13,884 bases of DNA from Eimeria necatrix (taxonomy: Eukaryota > Apicomplexa > Conoidasida > Eucoccidiorida > Eimeriidae): NCBI RefSeq assembly GCF_000499385.1, contig NW_013651845.1:1-13884 (forward strand), read 5' to 3'. Position numbers and translations under genes: made by a program. The notes under the pieces were generated by a model. It was not told the DNA's origin. It saw only the letters and a program-made list of their open reading frames with translations, and did not search any database. Positions 1 to 7,369 of the stretch are shown here, one piece after another. The first letter of the stretch is position 1. Every line of letters starts with the position of its first letter.

Positions 1-800
1 CTGCAACCACCACGCACTTCCTGCAAACCCACAGGCCTCGAGCTACAAAGACTCCCACATGCCGCGTCTCCAACGAGAATTGTTGCTTCCCCAAATGCGC
101 AAAGGCCCTTCACACCTAATTCGGCGCCTCACCCTTCTGCCCATCACACGCTCTTCGCTGCCCACGTTATCACGCCGTTCAAACAATGCCCCGAATGCTT
201 CCATCTCTCGCACTCCTCACGCTCCCTGCTGATTTCCCCATCCACTCATCTACGGCCAGACAAACCCAAACTTCCTGCGACAAACACGCAACGTGCAACC
301 ACGTTCCGCATCCACGGCTGCAACAACGAACGGCATACTTTCTGCAATCGAAGTATTTTCCGTCTCAAACGAGCAGGGCTTTGCAGCTACTTGCAACGAA
401 CGCGCATTCTTCCGCCTTCATTGCAAGCACGCTACACTCGGTACTTTTCTTTCTTAAATTGTCAGTCCCCATGTGCGCGACAGACTGCAACGCTCACGTC
501 AGTCCCCAAGTGCGCGACGGACTGCAACGCCCACGAGACTGTCCAAAGATGATAACGCACTCCCTTCAATACCTCACAGGACTCCCACACGCGAACCTGC
601 TGTAAGGCGCCTACATTGCACGTGCCGCACTACGCAAAGCCCACGGACCCATCTCAAAAACTAATTGAGCTCTTCAGCCTGTCTTCCGCCTTCCTCCATC
701 TTGCAAAATCTCGGCAAATCATTCGACACAGGCGCCAAGTGCCCTCTCGCCCCTCCCCGTCTAAGCATGCACGCAATGTCGCAGCGCTCAAGTCAGCGCA
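1..800. repeat. Satellite-like repeat, one full unit of about 800 bp
   Basis: Positions 1-200 are repeated at 801-1000 in the same orientation with only two differences (25 a versus 825 c, and 141 c versus 941 g), so the repeat period is exactly 800 bp. The unit is strongly C-rich and G-poor on this strand; for example 181-240 holds about 26 C and 7 G. The word TGCAA recurs through it (near 2, 294, 343, 391, 421, 485, 522 and 802), suggesting growth from a shorter ancestral unit. Open frames inside it (such as 186-605 plus) exist because C-rich sequence has few stops, and their predicted proteins show no domain. Only one complete unit is visible, so a true tandem array is inferred; a 200-bp segmental duplication is the alternative. 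Confidence 0.75.
461..534. repeat. Two tandem copies of a 37-bp sub-repeat
   Basis: Copies 461-497 and 498-534 match at 34 of 37 positions and abut without a spacer. Each begins gtcagtcccc and ends with actgcaacgc followed by a C-rich tail. A weaker partial relative sits at 792-812, just before the next 800-bp unit. This supports a higher-order origin of the large repeat from a short unit. Confidence 0.85.
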
Positions 801-1062
801 CTGCAACCACCACGCACTTCCTGCCAACCCACAGGCCTCGAGCTACAAAGACTCCCACATGCCGCGTCTCCAACGAGAATTGTTGCTTCCCCAAATGCGC
901 AAAGGCCCTTCACACCTAATTCGGCGCCTCACCCTTCTGCGCATCACACGCTCTTCGCTGCCCACGTTATCACGCCGTTCAAACAATGCCCCGAATGCTT
1001 TGCCCCGAATGCTTGCGTCTTGCGTATACCTAGCATTTACTCGACTACAATCAGACAAACGC
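801..1062. repeat. Truncated edge unit of the 800-bp repeat
   Basis: Positions 801-1000 match 1-200 at 198 of 200 positions. Past 1000 the match collapses, but homology seems to resume: 1035-1060 aligns with 240-265 at 19 of 26 positions, at nearly the same offset (795). Beyond about 1062 I see no further similarity to the unit, and the C-over-G skew disappears. This is the usual look of a satellite boundary, where the outermost monomer escapes homogenisation and decays. The exact right edge is uncertain by a few tens of bases. Confidence 0.65.
987..1014. repeat. Perfect 14-bp tandem duplication at the repeat edge
   Basis: The 14-mer tgccccgaatgctt occurs at 987-1000 and again directly at 1001-1014. 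The corresponding place in the first unit (187-200) has only one copy. The duplication lies exactly where the near-identity between the two units ends. Confidence 0.95.
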
Positions 1063-1163
1063 GAGGGGTGTTTGACAGGAGCCTAGCCGCGGCATGTTCA
1101 AATGAATTGTACTGGAGGCGTTGGAAAGAGGAGCATCGAATGCTACCCTGCGCTTTTTGCTGT

Positions 1164-1203
1164 GCATGCGTATAAAAAGTGTGGGCGGCCTTGTGAGCAC
1201 AGT
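1164..1203 (+). promoter_or_regulatory. Core-promoter-like cluster just outside the repeat
   Basis: In order on the plus strand: GCATGC at 1164-1169, TATAAAAAG at 1171-1179, a GGGCGG box at 1183-1188, and CAGT at 1200-1203. The A of CAGT (1201) lies 30 bp after the first T of the TATA word, the standard TATA-to-initiator distance in animals, where CAGT is the common arthropod initiator core. No convincing coding exon follows: the first downstream ATGs (1210, 1234) open only 5 and 12 codons. It could be a fossil promoter, a promoter for non-coding RNA, or coincidence. If the organism is a coccidian, a TATA box would be unusual. Confidence 0.3.
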
Positions 1204-1204
1204 T

Positions 1205-1708
1205 TTATCATGACGCACTTTCTGTGAGTGGGAATGCTGCTTGTTACAGTAATCGATGAGCTGCCAGCATGATGCTATGCGAAGGGGACTAATATGTGCT
1301 GTGCAGTGTGTTTCAAATGACGTCAATGCAGCCAGTGTAGGCGTGACCCAACACGTAAAGAAGGGTCGGCGTGTTTAAATTGCTTGGCAAGCACATGTTC
1401 TTGGTATCACGGCACTTCATTACTTCGGGCTTGCTGGCCAGTTGTGGTGACATGTGTGTCCACGGTGTCTCCTAAATCATGCAGCTTCAGTCCCTTCGCT
1501 AGATAGCCCGTTTTTCCGGGCTGCCACAAAGCTGTTTGTAGCATTACTCGCATGAGCGTAGTGTGGTGCAGCGCAGCGTGCCTGTGGGGTGCGTCAGTTT
1601 AACCAAAATACAAGTGCTTCCGGATGCAATCGGCATATGCCAGGTCAGAGAATAACACAATGGGCCTGTGCACCACTGCGGTTCATGTTTCCCCATGTAG
1701 TGTGAGCT
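1205..1708. other. No gene seen; unique intergenic sequence
   Basis: No frame shows a protein-like run. Short ORFs on either strand have no recognisable domain. A small perfect hairpin is the only structure noted. On the minus strand this is the 3' side of the candidate gene at 1709-2026, and I saw no AATAAA in that direction here. Confidence 0.5.
1505..1522. other. Short perfect inverted repeat (6-bp stem, T-rich loop)
   Basis: AGCCCG at 1505-1510 pairs with CGGGCT at 1517-1522 around the loop tttttc. It resembles a small stem-loop, but stems this short occur by chance several times in a window of this size, and no adjacent gene gives it a role. Confidence 0.3.
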
Positions 1709-2026
1709 TTATACTTCAAGACTCACATAGCAAGACCTTCCAGCCGCTCCAGCAAGTCGTCGTGAACCTTTTCTTCTACTTCGTTTGGAACTTAGTGCTG
1801 TGGAGCATTGAAAGATCATAAATACCATTGAAACTGCGGCAGTCAACAGGGCCAAGGCCAAAGTGGATAGCATGATGCGGTTGCCACTTTTCCTGGTTTC
1901 AAAAATGCTGAGATTATCAATCTTTGTTTCAGATCCTGGATTGTGCGCGCCCACACCCCTAATCCAGATGCTTGTCACGAGCACCAACGCGAACGAGACC
2001 GTGATGCACTGGAAGTATTCATCCAT
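1709..2026 (-). CDS. Candidate small membrane protein with a basic tail (105 aa), unknown family
   Basis: I do not recognise this protein by family. Its architecture is more gene-like than any other frame here. Residues 1-7 are MDEYFQC, residues 8-22 form a hydrophobic core that could be a signal peptide or anchor (possible cleavage after GVGA, near residue 27), and residues 28-50 are a polar linker. Residues 51-73 form a clean membrane segment, and the tail has a dense basic patch at 81-90 (KRSRRKGSRR). The basic tail predicts a cytosolic C-terminus. The first ATG (2026) sits in AAAATGG, a strong eukaryotic context that also fits the coccidian start consensus. The frame stays open upstream to a TAA at 2054-2056 without another ATG. 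Alternatively this is a terminal exon, because a T-rich tract (minus strand, 2031-2053) precedes CAG at 2009-2011 with no AG between. A chance ORF of this length is also possible. Confidence 0.35.
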   Translation of the reverse strand: MDEYFQCITVSFALVLVTSIWIRGVGAHNPGSETKIDNLSIFETRKSGNRIMLSTLALALLTAAVSMVFMIFQCSTALSSKRSRRKGSRRLAGAAGRSCYVSLEV

Positions 2027-2030
2027 TTTC

Positions 2031-2070
2031 AAGTAAAAAATAAAGAAAATATATTATACATATTATATTG
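2031..2070. other. AT-rich tract upstream of the 105-aa ORF
   Basis: Only four of these 40 bases are G or C. Read on the minus strand it is a T-rich run just before the ATG at 2026. It could be a core promoter or 5' leader for the small membrane-protein ORF, or the polypyrimidine tract of an intron ending at the CAG at 2009-2011. The sequence does not settle which. Confidence 0.4.
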
Positions 2071-2102
2071 CAAAGCAAGTGCGGAGAAGTCTAGCAACGT
2101 GT

Positions 2103-2258
2103 TCACAGAACCAGTGCTCCTGCTCCACACGGTCGATCAGTACTCGGGCATCGGATGTGTGCATCAGTCCCGTAGCAGTGAGTGCCTTTATCAAAGACGG
2201 TCTGGACCTGCAGAGTCAGTTCCTCGACGTTGTGTGAAACTTTCCAAGTAAAATAAAC
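2103..2258 (-). other. Exon-like open stretch upstream of the 105-aa ORF
   Basis: Fifty-one codons are open on the minus strand between a TAA (2259-2261) and a TGA (2103-2105). There is no ATG, so this could only be an internal exon. The peptide includes VSHNVEELTLQVQTVFDKG and then a cysteine cluster (C27, C37, C44). It matches no family known to me. The in-phase donor option (CTG then GTTCTG) is poor, so a junction to the downstream ORF is not supported by good splice sites. An open run of this length is common by chance. Confidence 0.12.
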
Positions 2259-2313
2259 TTAGACGCGTCGTACGCTGCCTTGAGCGCAGTTTGCATCATG
2301 GTTCAGTAGACAC

Positions 2314-2942
2314 TTAAAGAGGTTCGCGGGTCGTGAAGTTGTAGTCTTTCTCTGCTCCTTGCGGTGATGCGGGTCTGAAACAGGGTTCGAGATGAAGGTC
2401 AGCAATCACTTTACAGTCAAAATTGATGCACGTTTAATTTTTACATTATATTTAAGGCGATTCAGTGCCAAATACGTGCATGGGGATGCAACTCCCGCGA
2501 GCGCGGCGCTCCCTTCGGAGTCGCATATGAAGGCGTATGTGAGCTGGTGATGAAGGCCCTGAAATGCGGTTTTAAGCCTATCACTCACGCAATTAGGTTA
2601 ACTAATTTGCAAGTGAGGAATTAAATGGTGATCAAGGAGGATGAATGCGCAAACACGTGCTATAGGATGTGACACCAGCGAGCGGGATTACGATGAGGCA
2701 AACTCTGGGTCTGGCTTGGACTAAACGCAAACCCAGACAATCGCAAACGTAGTCAGGAAGATCTCAACCAGATATCTTTTGCACGATATGCCGAGATGTA
2801 GCATGAAACACTCTGCTGAGTCTCTGCGAAGCATTGTGCACTTAGAGGTCACTCGGCAATCGCAGGTGTCTGCCGGCGCCAGACTTGTAGTTGCTTGCTT
2901 TTGAGCGAAGAATGAGTCTTGAGCATTCACTAGCAATAGCAC
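2314..2942 (-). other. Further weak exon-like stretches, minus strand
   Basis: Three open frames lie here: 2314-2433 (39 codons, no ATG), 2406-2588 (59 codons, opens with GTG) and 2721-2942 (73 codons, opens with GTG). The last contains six cysteines (the first five within about 33 residues) and ends in a hydrophobic stretch, LVEIFLTTFAIVWVCV. It has a plausible acceptor early (gctattgctag at about 2930) and a moderate donor (CTG, GTTGAG near 2770). None is recognisable, frames differ between them, and I could not chain them in phase. Confidence 0.1.
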
Positions 2943-3375
2943 TTAACGACGTTGATACTTATGGCCTGTATAAAGCCATCAGTGAAAAAGTTCTCCCTTC
3001 CACTGTGAAAATCTAATGGTGGCACACACAGAGTAAACTGCATCAAGCTGCTGCAAAGCTGTCAAAGTAAAAGTGCATCATGGGTCACAACACTAGGCTA
3101 CTGGGCAACCTGGGGATGTCGGCCATTCTGGTCCCGTGGAAATATACGCCGAGACAGAGAGCCAAAGCCCTGAGCGTTCACCGTTCATTGTCGAGAGTCT
3201 TCCTCTTGCGCACACGATGCCATAAGATTCCGGCCAAATGCAATTCTTCTTTTCATCTCGGAGCTTGCAGGGGTGTGATGGAGCGCCGGCCTGAAGCCCT
3301 TGAGCTTCGTTGATTTATACGGCTATTCCTGAGGAGGCTAGCGTCTCGGTGTGTGCTACACTTAATGCGAGTACT

Positions 3376-3409
3376 TTCATAAATAAGTAACTATTCATAA
3401 CTAAATAAG
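3376..3409. repeat. Imperfect AT-rich direct duplication
   Basis: The word ttcataaataag (3376-3387) recurs as ttcataactaaataag (3394-3409), the second copy carrying four extra bases. The period is 18 bp. Confidence 0.7.
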
Positions 3410-3603
3410 GACGGTTGATACCAAGCTAAAATATCTGCTGTGGTTGGGAAATCCATCTAAGTATCTGGAGAAAATTTGTTGCTTGTGGCGCAAACTAGCC
3501 AGGCCAGAAGCTGTGGCAGTACAATACACTGAAATAGACTGGCCAAGCAGGTATAGCACTATGTGCACGCTGTAACAAAAGTATTCTTGAGGCTTCGTAT
3601 CTC

Positions 3604-3628
3604 CTTCTGGCAGTGTTGAGGCCAGAAG
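3604..3628. other. Perfect 8-bp inverted repeat with a 9-nt loop
   Basis: CTTCTGGC at 3604-3611 pairs with GCCAGAAG at 3621-3628. The same word AGGCCAGAAG also occurs at 3501-3510 and 3619-3628, so the arm is itself a local direct repeat. About two such hairpins are expected by chance in this window. Confidence 0.35.
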
Positions 3629-3800
3629 TTAAGGCCGAATAAGCATTTCTTGACGAACAATCCGAAGTTTCAACAAGCGAGTTTGTTGCAAAGCATATAT
3701 TCCATGTGCTTGAAACAGATAGGTACTAAAATTCAGCATGAAATGGCAACCATAGAACCACGCACAAACAGCCTGAATGTTGTGGCCTGAAGATATAGGC

Positions 3801-3820
3801 TGAATTCCGTTGAATTCCGT
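3801..3820. repeat. Perfect 10-bp tandem duplication
   Basis: The word tgaattccgt occurs at 3801-3810 and again at 3811-3820 with no spacer. Confidence 0.95.
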
Positions 3821-3906
3821 GAGTTGACAGTTTTATAATGAATCTTGATCCCTAGGCTATGCAGCTCTAAGCGGGGCCACTTACGCGTATCTGCCCCGCT
3901 CACTGA

Positions 3907-3922
3907 TTCATCAGTTCATCAG
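3907..3922. repeat. Perfect 8-bp tandem duplication
   Basis: The word ttcatcag is present at 3907-3914 and 3915-3922, with no spacer. Confidence 0.9.
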
Positions 3923-4451
3923 TTAATATCTTGCATATCTGCATTTCTGTGCATTTAAGCCGCTACGCCTCTTCCTCTAAGCTTTTCATTCCATAGTATC
4001 AATGTCACTTGGAATTTCGCACTTGTCTTCATGATGTTTCAGCAAGCATGAACTTCTGGGCTTGCCCCGTTATGCCATGCACGCAAATATAGGCCCTGAA
4101 GCGTCAGCCTGACTTTTGCGCTGTTACTCTGCATTTTGAAGTATAGCCTAAAACTAACCCGAACGACAAAACTCGTGAGGTTCTAGACTATAAGCACTAA
4201 ACCGTGTGAGATTGCATACAAGAAATACCAAGCCTTATTAACGCCATAAAACGCAAAAAATGTCAAGGTGTCCCTCTCTAGGGAAACGCTCAAGTTAAAA
4301 AAAGCAAGAAGGCCCTGCGAAACAAGGAGATGCGGCGTAACCTGCCGTCGAAATATTCCGGAACCCCGTCAGAATCCTATCACGGCCGCGTTTGCGCTGA
4401 TCAGCTTCTACTGAGCGGTAAGACATATTTAATAAAGACAACATCCAAATG

Positions 4452-4471
4452 ACTAGACGCTAACTAGACGC
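4452..4471. repeat. 9-bp direct repeat, 11-bp period
   Basis: The word actagacgc is present at 4452-4460 and 4463-4471, separated by two bases. Confidence 0.9.
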
Positions 4472-4640
4472 ATAAAATTTGTGTCAGAACAAAGGTTAAA
4501 ACTTCAAAGCATCAGGATGAAATTGAGATAACTTCGTGTCCAAGTTGACCTAGTTGACAACATTTTGCTACGTTTGCAGCTTGCCTATGAAAACCAGCAT
4601 GGAGCTTACTCACTGCACGAAAACCCAATTCTTAAGCGTG

Positions 4641-4991
4641 CTAGAATTCTTTTTGTGCTCCTCCTCTGCGTTGTGAAGTCGTAGTCCAAAAGAGCCTCTC
4701 GGGGCACTCAAGATTAAAAAAAAGCGGTCGTGGAGGCTTCAGATGGTAAATTGAAATGCTGAGTCGTGCGTCAGCACAAACGTGCAAGGGGAGCTTAATA
4801 CGCTGCTGATACGTCCTTTTCAGAAGCTTCTGACTCAACAGTGTTTCAAGGGATGGGAACAAACTATTTTGTGGGCATTGCAAGCCAACTCCAGCGGAAA
4901 CGCACATCAAGAACAAGAATGTATCGTCCATACGCACAAGCAGCATGCAAGTAGAGGTTTCACCTCGTCGCACGCTTAGTGCAAATGCCAT
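4641..4991 (-). CDS. Weak hypothetical ORF (116 aa)
   Basis: This is a true ATG-started frame on the minus strand, ATG at 4991-4989. The protein has no recognised domain. It has a moderately hydrophobic stretch (about residues 28-37, DTFLFLMCVS) and five cysteines in no known spacing. A run of eight T (minus strand) falls inside the frame and would be a frameshift-prone spot in a real gene. The start codon lies inside a 25-bp imperfect tandem duplication (4976-5025). About two ORFs of this length are expected by chance in the window by my rough estimate, so I treat it as probably spurious. Confidence 0.12.
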   Translation of the reverse strand: MAFALSVRRGETSTCMLLVRMDDTFLFLMCVSAGVGLQCPQNSLFPSLETLLSQKLLKRTYQQRIKLPLHVCADARLSISIYHLKPPRPLFFNLECPERLFWTTTSQRRGGAQKEF

Positions 4992-5025
4992 CCATGTCCA
5001 TTAGTTCAAATGCCCGCCATGCCCA
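4976..5025. repeat. Imperfect 25-bp tandem duplication
   Basis: Copies 4976-5000 and 5001-5025 match at 21 of 25 positions without a spacer. Both begin ttagt, share caaatgcc, and end in ccatg plus three or four bases. The divergence suggests an older event than the perfect duplications at 3801 and 3907. Confidence 0.85.
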
Positions 5026-5711
5026 AAGACAAATGACCCGCCCTGTGAATTCACCAGCCCATTGAGCATATGCATAAGACGTCAGCAGCAAGTCTGCTGC
5101 ATAACATGGGAAGATGCCAGAACTTTTTTCAACAAACACACTTTCCCGAGCTAACAAATACTTTCAAATATCAGATACAGCTTCAGTGTCGAAGACTTTG
5201 GAGTTTCCCTGATATGCAAACTGTCCATAAAATGCAAACTGCTCACTTTACCTGCTCGTCTCTTCACCCGATTTCTTCCGCGCAGAACAACAAAGCTTGC
5301 TAATCCCTAACAGTCGCAGTCCATGATCTCACTCTTCGTGATTCTTCCAGAGGCGTCGACAAAAGTTTCCCCTAGGAAGTAAACAAAACATGTGGAAGAG
5401 CTCAGCCAGCCACTAAAACAAAATTCGTTATGCACGCCTGCATTATCTAGCAAAAGCAGTTCCATACTTCGCAGCGGATAATGAGCAGACATGCAGAAGA
5501 AGTCGACAGTTCCTCTCATGCGTGAATGGAAACAGTTTTACCTCTCACATTGTACTATAGATAGGCAATCCTGCCCCTAACGTTCACGTCACAAGCCATC
5601 CACCTCGCAAATTCCAAAGCCTAGTTTAAAACGTCTGTGCAAAAAAAATACAGCGCTTTTAAACAACCTCTAGTGCAGGCTACGCATAAGCCTTCCTTAA
5701 TCAACCGGACA
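5026..5711. other. No gene seen
   Basis: ORFs here (for example 5070-5303 plus, 77 aa, ATG) are short and show no domain or signal peptide. A 10-bp direct repeat at 5214-5241 is noted separately. Confidence 0.5.
5214..5241. repeat. 10-bp direct repeat, 18-bp period
   Basis: The word atgcaaactg is present at 5214-5223 and 5232-5241. Confidence 0.9.
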
Positions 5712-6119
5712 ATGAGGGGCACGGCTCATTGGCTTCTGCAGCTCTCGCGCGCTTGCAATAAATGCAGTACACACGTATCATTGAGCCAAAGAGCATCTCC
5801 ATGCAGGCGCACCACATTGTACGTCCGCCACACTGGTACTACATCTGTGGACGTGCTCTGCGCGTTTTGGGTCATTCGGCTTCATCTGGAGGTCACCTGG
5901 CCACTAGTTCTCTTGCAGTCAAATGCAGATGCCGTTTTGGAACAGCACACGAATGCACCTGTCTCCAGTAACTCCACGTTTTGGTACAAAAAAATAAGCA
6001 CAGTGTTGGTGACTACTTGGTTCGGTGCTGAAAACGTTTGCTCATTTTTGAGGAACTGCAAACGGTACCTCGCGTCATCAAATATCAATGAAATATTCCG
6101 TCGGTGGTGGTTGCATTAA
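5712..6119 (+). CDS. Weak hypothetical ORF (135 aa from the first ATG)
   Basis: This is part of the longest open frame in the window, which is open from at least 5637 (160 codons counting a GTG). The first ATG is at 5712. The N-terminus MRGTAHWLLQLSRAC has a faint signal-like look. About residues 48-69 are hydrophobic but interrupted by R, H and E. An N-glycosylation sequon (NST) and four C-terminal-half aromatics are visible, but no known domain. Acceptor-like sites lie inside it (ttctcttgcag ending at 5919; cctgtctccag ending at 5970), so part could be exon. On the opposite strand 5902-6057 is also an open, splice-flanked stretch. At most one of the two strands is likely to be coding, and possibly neither. 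Confidence 0.15.
   Translation: MRGTAHWLLQLSRACNKCSTHVSLSQRASPCRRTTLYVRHTGTTSVDVLCAFWVIRLHLEVTWPLVLLQSNADAVLEQHTNAPVSSNSTFWYKKISTVLVTTWFGAENVCSFLRNCKRYLASSNINEIFRRWWLH
5902..6057 (-). other. Exon-like open stretch antisense to the 135-aa ORF
   Basis: On the minus strand, an acceptor-like gtttgcag precedes 6057 and a donor-like CAG, GTGACC follows 5902. The 156 bases between are open and in phase 0 at both ends (52 codons, beginning FLKNEQTFSAPNQ). It contains a CC pair and another cysteine near the end, but no family is recognised. The donor is only moderate. This is pattern reading with no supporting gene model. Confidence 0.1.
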
Positions 6120-7078
6120 GGAAAGCCACTTCGTCGACTCTAGTGCGCTCATGCCGCTTTTCATGCATTCCACTTCACAAAGCCACGTATGATGCCGTTT
6201 CTCATGTAATGAAGCGTGTCGTTGCTCTTCTGATGCATGCTTTTGTGCTCAATCTCATGACTTTGCGTGTGGTTATAAGGCCATTACAGAGCAGGTCGAG
6301 AGCTGCAAACGCTTCGACAGTCGAACCTTACCTTCTTTTGAATTTTATCGTTGATTTGAACAATGCGACTAGAACACGCTCGAAAAATAACGTAGGGCCT
6401 TTCTGACGTAGTATTTAAGTGTATTTTGCAGCTCTCTCTTGATTCCTGAAGCTTAACTATGTAATTTCGCAAATTCCGTTTTTAAATACACGCACCTAGC
6501 GCTTTCTTATCGTGTTGAATTCACAGTGCAGCAGAGTACATTAACTGCATCCTTAAAGAGATCACATGCATTGAACTGTACATCTGCTGCTTGGCCAAGG
6601 GCCCAACACGAAAGTCTCCACAGATGGATGCTGTTTATTCGTTTTATGTTTCCTAGACTTACAATCTGTAAACAATAATGTTGAAGCGTTGACTGAGAGC
6701 GCTTCCAACATCAGGTCCTGAAAGCCCAACAATATATGCAGTAATGCACATCCTTCGCTAGGCAAGTGTACCGACGAAAAATGGTTGCACGACAGCGTTC
6801 CAGAGAAAATGATAATGAAAGCTGGCGACGCTCCGGGTAGCTGCAGCGAAACGCTGTAGCGATGTACGGCTTGGGCGAAGGAGGCAGCAACTCTTTCCGT
6901 ATACGTCACAGCATCCCATGACCAGAATTTGTGAACGTGTACGCCAGTTGCGCTTTTTATGTGCACCGACGTACAACCAGAGCGATATACCTAACCATAG
7001 GGGTTAATGCAAGCAGATCAGCAGCTAACCGCGCCATTTTAGCGTGCTAGCCGATACTGTTAGACGTTTAATCAAAAT
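6120..7078. other. No convincing gene
   Basis: The minus-strand frame 6562-6966 is 134 codons but opens with GTG and has no useful ATG, so it could be only an exon. Its translation has a hydrophobic patch (PAFIIIFSGTLSC) and no recognised domain, and this length is within chance. A weak 19-bp direct repeat (6151-6169 and 6192-6210, 15 of 19 matching) and a TGCATGC at 6234-6240 are present. Confidence 0.45.
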
Positions 7079-7369
7079 TTAAATATACTTGCTCGCCACT
7101 GTGCTGCGGGTGGGGAAAAACGATGTGTAGAAGACTTCTATGATAGCTCTAGCTTGCGATAAGCAAGTCAATGTCAGCAGTCGGCCAATGAAAAACAAGC
7201 AAGTTGAGCGGTGTACAATACTGCCAGCTTCTTGGCTATGTTTTCTTGAAGTGTCCACTACCTGAAAACCAGTTACAGACAGACTGCATGAGATACTCTT
7301 GAATTTTAGCGAAGTTGTAACGATACGTTGCATCACCATAAATAACATAAGGTGGTGGTAGCTTAGCAT
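7079..7369 (-). CDS. Weak hypothetical ORF (96 aa)
   Basis: This minus-strand frame has a true ATG at 7369-7367. The N-terminus MLSYHHLMLFMVMQRIV is methionine-rich and mildly hydrophobic. A second hydrophobic patch follows at about residues 57-69 (STCLFFIGRLLTL). No domain is recognised. A canonical-looking donor (CAG, GTAGTG near 7262) would interrupt the frame if used. The length is well within chance. Confidence 0.1.
   Translation of the reverse strand: MLSYHHLMLFMVMQRIVTTSLKFKSISCSLSVTGFQVVDTSRKHSQEAGSIVHRSTCLFFIGRLLTLTCLSQARAIIEVFYTSFFPTRSTVASKYI

Larger units (their letters stand above)
2943..4640. other. Unique sequence without a convincing gene
   Basis: The only ATG-started ORF over 70 codons is 3080-3313 plus (77 aa, basic, no domain, no signal peptide), which is within chance length. 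The stretch is instead marked by several short direct duplications, reported separately, and an 8-bp hairpin at 3604-3628. No transposon ends, RNA gene or simple repeat were found. Confidence 0.5.

Noticed and set aside
186..1086. Several plus-strand ORFs (139, 156, 84 and 63 aa) inside the repeat
   Set aside because: They arise from C-rich, stop-poor satellite-like sequence, overlap in different frames, show no domain, and one (616-1086) runs across the repeat edge.
1051..1326. Minus-strand 91-aa ORF
   Set aside because: It spans the repeat boundary and the promoter-like cluster, has no domain, and is of chance length.
1943..2251. Plus-strand 102-aa ORF ending on AATAAA
   Set aside because: It is antisense to the better 105-aa membrane ORF, and the AATAAA overlapping its stop is in an A-rich run and probably coincidental.
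2377..2395. Possible tRNA B box (ggttcgag)
   Set aside because: It lacks the rest of the B-box consensus, a matching A box and any cloverleaf. Other GGTTC sites (6022, 6321 minus, 10282 minus) also fail.
2591..2598. TTAGG/CCCTAA telomere-like words (also 5306, 5573, 12068)
   Set aside because: Only single isolated copies, no array, so the C-rich repeat cannot be called subtelomeric from this.
3787..3825. Possible hammerhead ribozyme core (CTGAAGA)
   Set aside because: No GAAA strand or flanking helices at the required positions.
4676..4692. Similarity of gtgaagtcgtagtc to 2333-2346
   Set aside because: A match of this size between two places in a 14-kb window is expected by chance, and it does not extend.
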